Below the pieces are notes generated by a model. The model was given only the letters and a program-made list of their open reading frames with translations. It did no database searches and was not told where the DNA came from. Of a DNA stretch of 64,000 nt, positions 46,591-56,211 are shown one piece after another. The stretch covers positions 1-64,000 of the forward strand of contig QBVU01000004.1 in the NCBI GenBank assembly GCA_003284275.1. The letters run 5' to 3'. A program made the position numbers and the translations under genes. The stretch's first letter is position 1. The number at the start of each line of letters is the position of its first letter. The stretch comes from Pelagibacteraceae bacterium AG-313-A04. Its GTDB lineage: Bacteria > Pseudomonadota > Alphaproteobacteria > Pelagibacterales > Pelagibacteraceae.

Positions 46591-47459
46591 AAAAAATAAT
46601 TATTTTAATTCCTGTATTCAACGACTGGGAGTCACTGAATAAACTTTTAAGTGAGATTAATGAAAATATTAAATCTTTTAGTGATATTAATTTTGAGTGT
46701 TTAATCGTAAATGACGCATCCACTATTCAATCTCCAGAATTAAAAAAACCAAGTAATTTTTGGTCTATAGAGCTTTTAAACATGAAAGAGAATAGGGGCC
46801 ATGCTAGATGCAATGCATTTGGCATTAGGTATGTTTTTCAAAATAAAGAATTTGACTATCTAATATTAATGGATGGAGATGGTGAAGACAGGCCAGAAGA
46901 AATAAAAAGTTTAATTGAAAAAATGAAGGAAAATCAAAGTTTATCAGTCGTAGCAAAAAGAGTAAAAAGATCTGAAGGTCTTTTTTTTCAATTTCTTTAC
47001 CAGTTACATAAACTTATTACTTTTATATTCACTGGAAAAAATGTTAACTTTGGAAATTACAGCATACTCACAAGAAGTGATGTAGAAAAACTTCACTCAA
47101 AAGCGAGTTTATGGAGCAGTTATTCAGGAAGTTTTAAAAGAAACATAAAATCTTTTAAAGAAATTAATTCAATTCGAGGATTAAGATATTTTGGACCATC
47201 TCAAATGTCTTTATTTAAACTTGTGTTACATTCACTTTCGATTATAGCAGTATTTAAATATCAAGTATTTCTAAGATCTGCTTTAATGCTAATAGCACTA
47301 ACATACTTGAATTCTTATTTAGGATCTCTTGCAACATTTTTCCAAATATTAATTGTGATTTTTAATCTCATAATTTTTATTGTTTCCCTAAGAGAACAAG
47401 AAGAAGATTTAATAAACAGCCATAATAATCTTGCTAGTATTAAAAAGGTTACACATTAA
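46587..47459 (+). CDS. Glycosyltransferase family 2, membrane-anchored
   Basis: The 290-residue protein has a GT-A fold: ILIPVFNDWESLNKLLSEI at the start, the nucleotide-sugar motif LIVNDAST, NRGHARCNAFGIRYV, and the metal site ILMDGDGEDRPEEI. Two or three hydrophobic segments follow (about 205-270), as in DPM1/GtrB-like polyprenyl-phosphate sugar synthases. The order GT39 then GT2, with a four-base overlap, suggests GT2 loads a sugar on undecaprenyl phosphate and GT39 transfers it. That division of labour is inferred. Confidence 0.85.
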   Translation: MKKIIILIPVFNDWESLNKLLSEINENIKSFSDINFECLIVNDASTIQSPELKKPSNFWSIELLNMKENRGHARCNAFGIRYVFQNKEFDYLILMDGDGEDRPEEIKSLIEKMKENQSLSVVAKRVKRSEGLFFQFLYQLHKLITFIFTGKNVNFGNYSILTRSDVEKLHSKASLWSSYSGSFKRNIKSFKEINSIRGLRYFGPSQMSLFKLVLHSLSIIAVFKYQVFLRSALMLIALTYLNSYLGSLATFFQILIVIFNLIIFIVSLREQEEDLINSHNNLASIKKVTH

Positions 47460-47587
47460 AAAGTTGCAATAACAGCCTTAAATGGAATCAAAAAGGAATC
47501 AAAACGTGAACATTTGTAGAGAATTTTGATGTATTGTGGATAAGACCAAAGATGCGTAATGTGTAAAAATTTTAGAAAGGATATTTA
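47460..47587. other. Intergenic region with tandem repeat and DnaA-box match
   Basis: 128 bases without an ORF. GGAATCAAAAA occurs at 47484-47494 and again, without the last A, at 47495-47504 as a perfect tandem repeat. TGTGGATAA at 47535-47543 is the complement of the consensus DnaA box TTATCCACA. One 9-mer is expected by chance in a window of this size, so no origin is claimed. AGAAAGGA just before 47588 may serve as the GFA gene's ribosome site. Confidence 0.5.
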
Positions 47588-47950
47588 ATGAAAAAACTAA
47601 CATGTCATTGTAACGCTGTAGAGGCTAATATAAATATTTCAGGAAATTTTGATAAAACCCTAAGATGCAATTGCTCACTTTGCAAAAGAAAAGGAGCTAT
47701 AATGTCTATGGTTAAGAATGAAGATTTTAAAATAGTTAAAGGAAAAGATAAATTAAAGCTTTATCAATTCCATACAAAAGTTGCGAAACATTATTTTTGT
47801 TCAATATGCGGAATTTACACACACCATAATCCTAGATCTAATCCAAAAATGACAGGTTTAAATTTAGGTTGCATTGACGAAATAAACACTTTTGATTTTA
47901 AAAATATTGCAGTAAATGACGGTTTTAATCATCCATTAGACAAAAAATAA
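47588..47950 (+). CDS. GFA-family (glutathione-dependent formaldehyde-activating-like) protein
   Basis: Zinc-binding Mss4-like fold of 120 residues. The ligands are visible as CHCNAVEA near 6-13, CNCSLCKRKGA near 28-38, and HYFCSICGIYTHH near 68-80. This matches the GFA/CENP-V family (PF04828). Some members combine formaldehyde with glutathione; most are uncharacterised. SAR11 oxidises one-carbon compounds, so a formaldehyde role is plausible but not shown. It is followed after four bases by the glycerate-kinase-like gene. Confidence 0.88.
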   Translation: MKKLTCHCNAVEANINISGNFDKTLRCNCSLCKRKGAIMSMVKNEDFKIVKGKDKLKLYQFHTKVAKHYFCSICGIYTHHNPRSNPKMTGLNLGCIDEINTFDFKNIAVNDGFNHPLDKK

Positions 47951-47954
47951 AAAA

Positions 47955-48872
47955 ATGGAAGATAAGCGTTTTAATTATCAAAAAGTTAAAAAAAAATTTT
48001 TAACATTTCTTTCTTCTCAAGAAATCATGTCTGAACCATTTAGAGATAAATTAGGGCAATTAAATAAGTTTTATTTACCCTTAAGTAAAATGATTGCTAA
48101 AGATTATCTCAAGAAAAAACAAACAAAAGTAATTGGTTTGACTGGAGGCCAAGGAACAGGAAAATCAACAATTTCAAATATCTTAAAAATAATATTAAAA
48201 GATGCCTATAAATTAGAAACAGTAATATTTTCAATTGATGATTTTTATAAAACTTTAAGCGAGAGAAAAAAAATTTCAAAAAAAATTAGTGAATTATTTC
48301 TTACAAGAGGCGTACCTGGCACTCACGATACCAAAATGTTGTTTCAATGTATAAATAATTTAAAAAAAAATAATTTTAAAAAAATGAATATCCCTAAATT
48401 TGACAAATCTATTGATGATAGATGTGCAAAAAATAAATGGTTAAAAGTAAAAAAAAAACCAAATATAGTTATCTTTGAAGGGTGGTGTGTTGGTGCAATA
48501 GCACAAAAAAATAAAGATTTGAATATTCCTGTAAATAAATTAGAAGAGCTGAAAGATAATAAAAGAATTTGGAGACAAAAAGTAAATTCAGAACTGAAAA
48601 AAAATTATAAAAAAATTTTTAATTTAATTGATAAGTTAATTTTTTTAAAAGTACCAAGTTTTAAACATGTTTTTAAATGGAGATTGTTACAGGAAAAAAA
48701 ATTAAGAATTACTGGCAAGGGAAACAAAACTATGAATGATAAACAAATAGAAAATTTTGTGATGTATTACGAGAGGATAACAAAACATATGTTAAAAACT
48801 CTTCCAAAAACTGCAGATACAGTGATAAGTATTGATTCAAAACACAGGCTTAAATCAATTAAGTTTAATTAA
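47955..48872 (+). CDS. D-glycerate 3-kinase-like P-loop kinase
   Basis: The 305-residue protein has Walker A GGQGTGKST at residues 64-72, FSIDDFYKTLSERKK, a RGVPGTHDTKML motif near 115-126 and VIFEGWCVGA near 174-183. These are hallmarks of the plant-type glycerate kinase / Tda10 / YggC group related to uridine kinase. Phosphorylating glycerate to 3-phosphoglycerate would feed central metabolism. The uncharacterised YggC-type alternative cannot be excluded by eye. It abuts tolC with no gap. Confidence 0.75.
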   Translation: MEDKRFNYQKVKKKFLTFLSSQEIMSEPFRDKLGQLNKFYLPLSKMIAKDYLKKKQTKVIGLTGGQGTGKSTISNILKIILKDAYKLETVIFSIDDFYKTLSERKKISKKISELFLTRGVPGTHDTKMLFQCINNLKKNNFKKMNIPKFDKSIDDRCAKNKWLKVKKKPNIVIFEGWCVGAIAQKNKDLNIPVNKLEELKDNKRIWRQKVNSELKKNYKKIFNLIDKLIFLKVPSFKHVFKWRLLQEKKLRITGKGNKTMNDKQIENFVMYYERITKHMLKTLPKTADTVISIDSKHRLKSIKFN

Positions 48873-50162
48873 ATGAAAAAATATTTATTTTTAGTTTTTA
48901 TACTATTATTTCCCAAATATCTTAATGCGCAAGATAATTTAAAATTCTTTATTGAAAAAGCTTTAGCAAATAACCTTCAATTAAATGCTGAAAGAAAAAA
49001 TTTTGAATCTGCCAAACAAAGTAAAAATATTTCAAGAAGTGAATTTTTGCCTAGTATTACATTATCAGGAGATCAAGCAAGTTCAACTTCTACAAATCAA
49101 ACTAATCAAAGCGGTGTAAGTTTAGCTGACTCAAATTCGGATAGTGAAAGTAAAAAAATTTCAGTGGAACAAAAATTATTTTCAGGGTTTAAAGGATTCA
49201 ATACATTCAAAAAATCTGAACTTGAAACTCAAAAAGCTAAATTATCGCTTAAGAAAGTTGAGCATCAAACTATTTTAGATACTACATCAGCATATTTTGA
49301 TTTAATTTTTAAAACAAAGAATGAGGAATTCAATTTATCAAATGTAAACTTATTTGAAAGACAAGTAGACTCTGATAACGCTAGACTTCAAAAGGGAGAA
49401 ATTACCTTGACAGATTTAGCACAATCGGAGTCATCTTTAGCAGGAGCAAGAGCTAACTTAATTAAAGCAAAAACTGAGCTTTCAGCTTCAAAAACAAATT
49501 TTGAAAGAATAACTAGAGAAAAATCTCCGGATACAAAAATTTTAAACGAAAAAGTATTAATAGTTTTACCAAATTCTCTCGAAGAATCTCTTGTATTAGC
49601 TAATAAAAATAATGTGGATCTTTTGATTTCAAATCTTGATTATGAGATAGCAGTGAAGGATTTAAACATAGAGAGATCAAGGTTTTCTCCCTCAGCATCT
49701 TTGAATTATTCAAAATCAGAAAATAACGATTTCAGTTCAACTGTAGATGAAATTGATAAAGAAACTATTAAAGCAACTATTACTTGGCCTATTATTAAAG
49801 GAGGTGAAAATATCTCAAAGATTAAAAAATCTTCTTATAATAAACAGAGATATCAATTAATTTTACAAGACACGAAAAATAGAATTAATACAGAAATTTC
49901 AAATGCATGGTCTAAATATCAATCTTCTAAAAGTGTCCTTGAAGCAACAAAGGCACAATTAAAAGCAGCTGAAATAGCAAATGAGGGTATTACCTTAGAA
50001 TACGACTCAGGCAATACAAGAACTACACTTGAACTTATTCAATCTAGAAGCTTACTTTTAGATTCTAGAATAGCCTTTGCTAGATCTGAGAGGGACTACA
50101 TGGTCTCACAATTTGAGCTCTCTAAAGAACTTGGTTTATTATCTATTAAATCAGTTAAATAG
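48873..50162 (+). CDS. tolC: TolC-family outer-membrane efflux channel
   Basis: Outer-membrane trimeric channel for type I secretion or efflux pumps. The 429-residue precursor has a signal peptide (1-19, ending LNA). Two internally repeated halves follow, each with a long helical hairpin: SRSEFLPSITLSGDQ in the first and IERSRFSPSASLNYSKSE in the second. The typical KAQLKAAEIANEGITLEYDS stretch lies near 365-385. The partner inner-membrane components are not adjacent. It is read together with the kinase upstream. Confidence 0.9.
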   Translation: MKKYLFLVFILLFPKYLNAQDNLKFFIEKALANNLQLNAERKNFESAKQSKNISRSEFLPSITLSGDQASSTSTNQTNQSGVSLADSNSDSESKKISVEQKLFSGFKGFNTFKKSELETQKAKLSLKKVEHQTILDTTSAYFDLIFKTKNEEFNLSNVNLFERQVDSDNARLQKGEITLTDLAQSESSLAGARANLIKAKTELSASKTNFERITREKSPDTKILNEKVLIVLPNSLEESLVLANKNNVDLLISNLDYEIAVKDLNIERSRFSPSASLNYSKSENNDFSSTVDEIDKETIKATITWPIIKGGENISKIKKSSYNKQRYQLILQDTKNRINTEISNAWSKYQSSKSVLEATKAQLKAAEIANEGITLEYDSGNTRTTLELIQSRSLLLDSRIAFARSERDYMVSQFELSKELGLLSIKSVK

Positions 50163-50189
50163 CTGGTTTTAAGAGGCTGCTTTTACTCC

Positions 50190-50235
50190 TTGATAAAAAG
50201 AACAAAATGTGTACATTTATATGTACGATTCGAAC
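50190..50235 (+). promoter_or_regulatory. Putative recA promoter with LexA-like operator
   Basis: TTGATA (50190-50195) and TACATT (50212-50217), 16 bases apart, fit a sigma-70-type promoter for recA. GTAC at 50211-50214 and GTAC at 50223-50226 flank eight bases over the -10. GAAC at 50200-50203 lies seven bases before the first, and another GAAC is at 50232-50235. Alphaproteobacterial LexA sites are GTTC/GAAC with N7 spacing, so GAAC-N7-GTAC is a near match. Regulation is inferred only. Confidence 0.4.
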
Positions 50236-50254
50236 AACAAAAAAAGGATAAAAA

Positions 50255-51364
50255 ATGACTAAAAATAACTTAAAAATCGTGAAAACAGACGATAAAAAAC
50301 AAAAAGAATTAAAAGAGAAAAGCAAATCTCTAGAAGCTGCCATTAGCCAAATAGATCAAAATTTTGGTAAAGGCTCAGTAATGAGACTAGGCCAGCAACA
50401 AGCTTTAGATGTAGAAGCTATTTCTACAGGTTCATTAAGCTTAGATTTAGCTCTGGGAATAGGCGGTTTACCTAAGGGGAGAATTATTGAGATTTATGGG
50501 CCAGAGTCTTCAGGTAAAACAACTTTAGCTTTACAAGTAGTTGCAGAAGCTCAAAAAGCTGGCGGAATCTGTGCTTTTGTAGACGCTGAGCATGCTATGG
50601 ACCCAGTTTATGCAAAAAAACTTGGAGTAAAAACGGAGGAGTTATTGATATCTCAGCCGGATACTGGTGAGCAAGCTTTAGAAATAACTGATACATTAAT
50701 TAAATCAGGTTCTATTTCTGTCTTAGTTGTAGACTCAGTTGCAGCATTAACACCAAAAGCTGAATTAGAGGGTGAAATGGGTGACCATCATGTTGGCTTA
50801 CAATCAAGACTTATGAGTCAAGCTTTACGAAAAATTACTGGATCAGTATCAAAATCAAATACCATGGTTATCTTTATCAACCAGATAAGAATGAAAATTG
50901 GAGTAATGTTTGGAAATCCTGAAACTACATCAGGAGGGAATGCTCTTAAATTTTATTCATCTGTAAGAATGGATATTAGAAGAATAGGTGCAATTAAAGA
51001 AAAAGACCAAATTATTGGTAACTCAACTAGAGTTAAAGTAATTAAAAATAAAGTTGCACCACCATTTAAAGTTGTTGAATTCGACTTAATGTACGGAAAA
51101 GGTATCAGTAAATTAGGAGAATTAATTGACTTAGGTACTAAAGCTGGAGTAGTAGAAAAATCTGGAGCTTGGTACGCATATAAAGGTGAAAAAATTGGAC
51201 AAGGTAGAGAAAATGCAAAAGTTTACCTACAAAAAAATCCTAGCGTAGCTGCAGAGATTGAAAAAATTATTAGAGATCAAGCTGCTGCGATAAGTAAGGA
51301 GTTAGAAGGAAATCCTTCACCTAACGAAAAAATTAGCGATAAAACAGAAAAAGAGGAAGAATAA
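50255..51364 (+). CDS. recA: Recombinase RecA
   Basis: Forms filaments on single-stranded DNA, drives strand exchange and stimulates LexA cleavage. The 369-residue protein has [10 protein letters not shown], Walker [15 protein letters not shown], the [18 protein letters not shown] region, [17 protein letters not shown] (Walker B), [19 protein letters not shown] with loop L2, and [17 protein letters not shown]. The acidic C-terminal tail (SDKTEKEEE) is normal. The N-terminus is about 20 residues longer than E. coli RecA. It stands alone between a putative SOS-type promoter and a terminator hairpin. Confidence 0.98.
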   Translation: MTKNNLKIVKTDDKKQKELKEKSKSLEAAISQIDQNFGKGSVMRLGQQQALDVEAISTGSLSLDLALGIGGLPKGRIIEIYGPESSGKTTLALQVVAEAQKAGGICAFVDAEHAMDPVYAKKLGVKTEELLISQPDTGEQALEITDTLIKSGSISVLVVDSVAALTPKAELEGEMGDHHVGLQSRLMSQALRKITGSVSKSNTMVIFINQIRMKIGVMFGNPETTSGGNALKFYSSVRMDIRRIGAIKEKDQIIGNSTRVKVIKNKVAPPFKVVEFDLMYGKGISKLGELIDLGTKAGVVEKSGAWYAYKGEKIGQGRENAKVYLQKNPSVAAEIEKIIRDQAAAISKELEGNPSPNEKISDKTEKEEE

Positions 51365-51382
51365 TTCCTCTGCCATCATTTT

Positions 51383-51408
51383 AAACGGGAAGCTTTGGCT
51401 TCCCGTTT
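51383..51408 (+). terminator. Terminator hairpin after recA
   Basis: AAACGGGAAGC (51383-51393) pairs perfectly with GCTTCCCGTTT (51398-51408) around TTTG. Only three Ts follow the GC part, so termination may be weak or Rho-assisted. It lies 19 bases after the recA stop. Confidence 0.75.
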
Positions 51409-51439
51409 CCCAAAACAACTTTAAATTGATCTAATCAAC

Positions 51440-51470
51440 ATTTAGTAGTTCGCGTGAAACGCGACTAAAT
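51440..51470 (+). other. Structured leader upstream of the aldehyde dehydrogenase
   Basis: CGCGT (51451-51455) pairs with ACGCG (51459-51463) around GAA. Outer arms ATTTAGT (51440-51446) and ACTAAAT (51464-51470) extend it, with a four-base AGTT bulge on the 5' side. It is GC-rich for this window and has no T run, so it is not a plain terminator. It may be an mRNA leader element or an operator. No known riboswitch class is recognised. Confidence 0.5.
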
Positions 51471-51530
51471 TAATCGTAGACAACTTAGTTCAGATTGGTT
51501 CTAATTATCAAAAGAACAAAAGGGGGAAAA

Positions 51531-53084
51531 ATGAGTACACAACAAGCAACAAGCTCGAAAGTGTCTTCATCTTTGGATACCTCTCATTTGAAGGTTAAAT
51601 TTCCATTTAAAGCTAAATATGGAAACTACATCAACGGAAAATTTGTAGAACCTAAATCTGGAAAGTATTTTGATAATACTTCTCCTATCACTAATGAAGT
51701 TATCTGTAAGGTGCCACGATCGAACGATAAAGACGTTGATTTTGCTCTAGACGCAGCTCACGCAGCATTTCCTGCATGGGGAACAACATCAATTGGAGAA
51801 AGATCGAATATTCTTTTAAAAATTGCTGATGTTATTGAGAAAAATCTTAACGTTTTAGCGACAGCAGAATGTTTAGACAATGGTAAGCCTATAAGAGAAT
51901 GTATGGCTGCAGATTTACCTTTGGTAATTGATCATTGGAGATATTTTGCAGGAGTAATAAGAGCAGAGGAAGGTTCAGTTGCTGAAATAAGCAATAGTGA
52001 ATATTCTTACCACATACCTGAGCCATTAGGTGTGGTAGGTCAGATCATACCTTGGAACTTTCCATTATTAATGGCTACATGGAAACTTGCACCGGCTTTG
52101 GCTGCAGGAAACTGTGTTGTATTAAAACCAGCTGAACAAACGCCAGCATCAATCATGTTGTTAATGGAACTAATTGGAGATCTATTACCAGCAGGTGTTG
52201 TTAACGTTGTAAGCGGATATGGTCTTGAAGCAGGTAAACCACTTGCATCTTCTAAAAGAATAAAGAAGATAGCTTTTACTGGTGAAACTACTACTGGACG
52301 TTTGATTATGCAGTACGCATCTCAAAACTTAATTCCAATCACTTTAGAATTAGGTGGAAAATCACCAAACATTTTCTTTGAGGATGTTTTGGCAAAAGAT
52401 GACGACTTCTTTGACAAATGTTTAGAGGGTTTTGCTATGTTTACGCTTAACCAAGGAGAAGTTTGTACTTGTCCAAGTAGAGCTTTGATCCAAGAATCTA
52501 TTTACGATAAATTCATGGAAAGAGCTATTGCAAGAACAAAAGCTGTTAAACAAGACAATCCTTTAAAAATGGAAACTATGATTGGAGCTCAGGCTTCACT
52601 AGAACAAATGGAAAAAATTAAATCTTACTTAGATCTAGGTAAGAAAGAGGGTGCCAAAGTTCTATGTGGTGGTAGTGCAGCTAAAATTAATAGTGGATTA
52701 GAAAAAGGAAACTATATCCAACCAACTATCTTTGAAGGCAAAAACGACATGCGAATATTCCAAGAGGAAATCTTTGGACCTGTAGTATCAGTTACTAAGT
52801 TTAAAGATGAGAAAGAAGCATTAGAGATAGCTAATGATACTCTTTATGGATTAGGAGCAGGTGTTTGGACTAGAGATGGTAACGTTGCATACAGAATGGG
52901 TAGAGGTATACAAGCAGGTAGAGTTTGGACAAACTGTTATCACGCATACCCAGCTCATGCTGCATTTGGCGGATACAAACAATCTGGTATCGGAAGAGAA
53001 ACTCACAAAATGATGTTAAATCATTACAGACAAGTAAAGAATTTGCACGTGTCTTACAGTGAGAAAAAATTAGGCTTCTTTTAA
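51531..53084 (+). CDS. NAD(P)-dependent aldehyde dehydrogenase (AldB/ExaC type)
   Basis: Oxidises aldehydes to acids. From ATG 51531, preceded by AGGGGG, it has 517 residues; an earlier in-frame GTG/ATG-type start at 51495 lacks such a site. Motifs are [36 protein letters not shown], the general-base Glu in LELGGKSPN, and catalytic Cys in [13 protein letters not shown]. The VCTCPSR motif and the DUF779 gene downstream are typical of the acetaldehyde dehydrogenase (AldB/ExaC/AcoD) group. Likely substrates are short aldehydes such as acetaldehyde; this is inferred from the family. Confidence 0.92.
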   Translation: MSTQQATSSKVSSSLDTSHLKVKFPFKAKYGNYINGKFVEPKSGKYFDNTSPITNEVICKVPRSNDKDVDFALDAAHAAFPAWGTTSIGERSNILLKIADVIEKNLNVLATAECLDNGKPIRECMAADLPLVIDHWRYFAGVIRAEEGSVAEISNSEYSYHIPEPLGVVGQIIPWNFPLLMATWKLAPALAAGNCVVLKPAEQTPASIMLLMELIGDLLPAGVVNVVSGYGLEAGKPLASSKRIKKIAFTGETTTGRLIMQYASQNLIPITLELGGKSPNIFFEDVLAKDDDFFDKCLEGFAMFTLNQGEVCTCPSRALIQESIYDKFMERAIARTKAVKQDNPLKMETMIGAQASLEQMEKIKSYLDLGKKEGAKVLCGGSAAKINSGLEKGNYIQPTIFEGKNDMRIFQEEIFGPVVSVTKFKDEKEALEIANDTLYGLGAGVWTRDGNVAYRMGRGIQAGRVWTNCYHAYPAHAAFGGYKQSGIGRETHKMMLNHYRQVKNLHVSYSEKKLGFF

Positions 53085-53099
53085 CCAATAATATATAAT

Positions 53100-53124
53100 G
53101 GCCCATGATTCAAAATCATGGGCC
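53100..53124 (+). other. Perfect hairpin between aldehyde dehydrogenase and DUF779 gene
   Basis: GGCCCATGATT (53100-53110) pairs perfectly with AATCATGGGCC (53114-53124) around CAA. No T run follows, so it is not a standard terminator. It ends 11 bases before the preferred DUF779 start at 53136 and swallows an alternative ATG at 53118, so it may limit translation or protect the dehydrogenase mRNA 3' end. Confidence 0.75.
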
Positions 53125-53135
53125 GAAATATTGAA

Positions 53136-53492
53136 ATGAAAGTATCATTTACATTATCAGCAAAGAAATTACTTAGTGAACTCAAAGAAGTACACGGAGA
53201 TGATCTACTGTTTCACCAATCAGGTGGATGTTGCGATGGAAGTGCGCCTATGTGTTTTCCAGCAAAAGAATATCAAGTAGGAAACAGTGACGTAAAATTG
53301 GGAGAGGTTGATGGAACTCCTTTCTATATGAATGAAGATCAATATGAAAAGTGGAAACATACAGATCTCACAATTGACGCTGTAAAGGGAATCGGAGGCA
53401 TGTTTTCCCTTGATAATGGAACAGGGCAAAGGTTTTTAACAAAATCTGAAATTTGCGTTGTAGTAGACAACGATAAAAAAGCTGCAAATTAA
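53136..53492 (+). CDS. DUF779 domain protein
   Basis: A 118-residue protein of unknown function that is typically encoded beside AldB/ExaC aldehyde dehydrogenases. The family core LLFHQSGGCCDGSAPMCFP is near residues 23-41, followed by FYMNEDQYEKWKHT. The cysteines in GGCCDG and the later CF may bind metal. The ATG at 53136 (MKVSF) is preferred because the ATG at 53118 lies in the hairpin stem and its six extra residues do not look conserved. Its partner enzyme is immediately upstream. A helper or redox role is only inferred. Confidence 0.85.
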   Translation: MKVSFTLSAKKLLSELKEVHGDDLLFHQSGGCCDGSAPMCFPAKEYQVGNSDVKLGEVDGTPFYMNEDQYEKWKHTDLTIDAVKGIGGMFSLDNGTGQRFLTKSEICVVVDNDKKAAN

Positions 53493-53535
53493 TCTCTTTA
53501 TAGACAAGTTCTAAAATATCTGTATTTAATTAAAT

Positions 53536-56211
53536 ATGGGCCAAATTTTACTTACTGATGTTAGAAAGAAATTCCTAGATTATTTCAAAAAAAATAATCA
53601 TAAAATCGTAGAGTCTAGTAACCTAGTCCCTAACAACGACCCAACTTTGATTTTTACCAATTCAGGCATGGTTCAATTTAAGAATGTGTTTACTGGCTTA
53701 GAAAAAAGAGAATACAAAACAGCTACGACATCTCAAAAGTGTGTAAGGGCTGGTGGAAAACATAATGATTTAGAAAACGTAGGATATACACCAAGACACC
53801 ATACTTTTTTTGAAATGCTAGGAAATTTCTCCTTTGGAGATTATTTTAAAGAACAAGCTATTCATCATGCTTGGAATTTATTGACCAAAGACTTTGGATT
53901 GCCAAAAGAAAAATTATTAGTAACTGTTTTTCATGAAGATAATGATGCATTTAATCTTTGGAAAAAAATTGCTGGGTTAAACGAAAGAAAGATAATAAAA
54001 ATTTCGACATCTGATAATTTTTGGTCAATGGGGGATACAGGACCTTGTGGTCCTTGTTCTGAAATTTTTTATGATCATGGCGATAAGTTGAAAGGTGGCC
54101 CACCCGGAAGCCCTGATGAAGACGGTGATAGATTTATAGAAATTTGGAACCTTGTATTTATGCAGTACGAACAAATATCAAAATCAAAAAGAATTGATCT
54201 GCCAAAACCCTCAGTAGATACAGGCATGGGGCTAGAGAGAATGACAGCAGTTTTACAAGGTACTTACGACAACTATAAAATCGATCACTTTCAAAAAATA
54301 ATGGCTGGTTCATCTGATATAACAAAGACTTCAATTAACAGCAAAACAATAGCAAGTCACAGAGTTATCGCCGATCACTTAAGAGCAAGTAGTTTTTTAA
54401 TTGCTGAAGGAATATTACCTTCAAATGAAGGACGCGGATATGTTTTAAGAAGAATTATGAGAAGAGGGATGAGACACGCTCATTCTTTACGTAGCAAAAA
54501 TCCTGTTTTTTATAAACTTTTTGAAGTTTTATTAAACGAGATGCAGAACAGTTATCCAGAATTATTAAATGGTAGGGAGTTAATAATTGAAACTCTTAAA
54601 AATGAAGAAGAGAAATTTTCTTCTCTTTTAGAGCGCGGCATGAAAATACTAGATGAAAATTTAAATAAAGTACAAAATAAAACTCTTCCAGGTATAGAGG
54701 CTTTCAAACTATATGATACTTATGGCTTTCCCTTAGACCTTACTGCTGACATTCTAAGAAGTAAAGATATTAAAATAGATAATGTTGGTTTTGAGAAAGA
54801 GATGGAAAAAAGCAAAACTTTAGCAAGAGCTAATTGGAAAGGATCAGGAGATAAGTCTGTTGAGGAAAGGTGGTTTAAAGTTAGAGAAGAACTCAGCCCA
54901 ACTGAATTTTTAGGTTATGAATTTGATAAAGCTGAAGGAGTAATAATAAAAATTTCAAAAAAAGGTAAATTTGTAGACTCTGCTAGTACTGGAGATGAAA
55001 TAGAAGTCATAACAAATCAAACTCCATTTTATGGGGAGTCTGGCGGACAAGTAGGTGATCAGGGTATTATTTTTAGTTCTAATTGTAAAATTAAAGTAAA
55101 TGATACTCAAAAAAAAATGGGAGATTTATTTGTTCATTATGGAAAAGTTGAAAAGGGTACAATTTCAATTGGGCAAAGCGTTAACTTAGAAATAGATGTT
55201 TTAAAAAGAAATAATTCGAAAGCTAATCACACAGCCACTCATTTATTGCATGAGTCATTAAGAAGAACTCTGGGAAAGCATGTGACACAAAAAGGATCAT
55301 TGGTCTCTCCTGAAAGGTTAAGATTTGATTTTAGTCATAACAAACCTATTGAAAAAGAAGAAATGACTAAAATAAACAGTATAGTTAATGACATAGTATC
55401 TGGATCCACAGACGTTCAAACAAGAATAATGACCCCAAAAGAGGCAGTTAATATGGGTGCTCTTGCATTATTTGGGGAAAAGTATGGAGATGAAGTAAGA
55501 GTGGTTTTTATGGGTAAGGAAAATAATGGTTTCTTCTCAACAGAATTATGTGGAGGAACTCATGTTAAAAACACTAAAGAAGTTGGTAAGTTTAAAGTAA
55601 TAAGTCAATCATCTATTTCATCAGGAGTTAGAAGGATTGAGGCATTAAGGGATAAACAATTAGAAGAGTACGAAAAAAATCAAATAAAAGATAAATCTCA
55701 AAAAGAGTCAAATCTTAGAAAAGAAATAGAATTAATTAAAAAAGAACTTCAAAAATTGAAAATTGAACCTGATTATAATGAAGATTTAAATTTTTCTGAA
55801 AATTTAAAAAATTTGAATAAACAGCTTAATAAAATAAAGATTGAAAGCATCAAGAAAGATAAAAGTAAAAATATAATAAAGGACAAAAAAATTGGGAATA
55901 TATTAATTCGAGAACAAATTTTAAAAGATTTTCCCCCAAAAGAACTTAGAGGAATTATTGATCAAGGAAAAAAAGATATTAAATCCGGAATTATAATTAG
56001 TATTTCCACATTTGAAGATAAGGTTGGTTTGGCTGTAGGAATTTCTCAAGATTTAACAACAAAATATGACGCTGTTGATTTAGTACAATCAGCCGCAGTA
56101 ATTTTGGGAGGCAAGGGAGGCGGCGGTAGAAAAGATTTCGCTCAAGCAGGAGGTGTAGACAAAAATAAAATTGAAGACGCCTTAAAAGAAATATCTAAAA
56201 AAATTAATTAA
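53536..56211 (+). CDS. alaS: Alanine-tRNA ligase
   Basis: Class II synthetase that charges tRNA-Ala. The 891-residue protein has [14 protein letters not shown]-like motif 1 ([16 protein letters not shown]), [19 protein letters not shown], the [18 protein letters not shown] motif, the [19 protein letters not shown] motif 3, the editing site [13 protein letters not shown] and CGGTHVKNT, and a C-terminal coiled coil plus C-Ala domain ([16 protein letters not shown]). The coiled-coil section (about 715-790) is very Lys-rich. It converges on icd with an eight-base overlap. Confidence 0.97.
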   Translation: MGQILLTDVRKKFLDYFKKNNHKIVESSNLVPNNDPTLIFTNSGMVQFKNVFTGLEKREYKTATTSQKCVRAGGKHNDLENVGYTPRHHTFFEMLGNFSFGDYFKEQAIHHAWNLLTKDFGLPKEKLLVTVFHEDNDAFNLWKKIAGLNERKIIKISTSDNFWSMGDTGPCGPCSEIFYDHGDKLKGGPPGSPDEDGDRFIEIWNLVFMQYEQISKSKRIDLPKPSVDTGMGLERMTAVLQGTYDNYKIDHFQKIMAGSSDITKTSINSKTIASHRVIADHLRASSFLIAEGILPSNEGRGYVLRRIMRRGMRHAHSLRSKNPVFYKLFEVLLNEMQNSYPELLNGRELIIETLKNEEEKFSSLLERGMKILDENLNKVQNKTLPGIEAFKLYDTYGFPLDLTADILRSKDIKIDNVGFEKEMEKSKTLARANWKGSGDKSVEERWFKVREELSPTEFLGYEFDKAEGVIIKISKKGKFVDSASTGDEIEVITNQTPFYGESGGQVGDQGIIFSSNCKIKVNDTQKKMGDLFVHYGKVEKGTISIGQSVNLEIDVLKRNNSKANHTATHLLHESLRRTLGKHVTQKGSLVSPERLRFDFSHNKPIEKEEMTKINSIVNDIVSGSTDVQTRIMTPKEAVNMGALALFGEKYGDEVRVVFMGKENNGFFSTELCGGTHVKNTKEVGKFKVISQSSISSGVRRIEALRDKQLEEYEKNQIKDKSQKESNLRKEIELIKKELQKLKIEPDYNEDLNFSENLKNLNKQLNKIKIESIKKDKSKNIIKDKKIGNILIREQILKDFPPKELRGIIDQGKKDIKSGIIISISTFEDKVGLAVGISQDLTTKYDAVDLVQSAAVILGGKGGGGRKDFAQAGGVDKNKIEDALKEISKKIN

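Noticed and set aside
47535-47543. Replication origin at the DnaA-box match
   Set aside because: One perfect 9-mer is about what chance predicts in this window; there is no cluster, no AT-rich unwinding block distinct from background and no origin-type neighbours.
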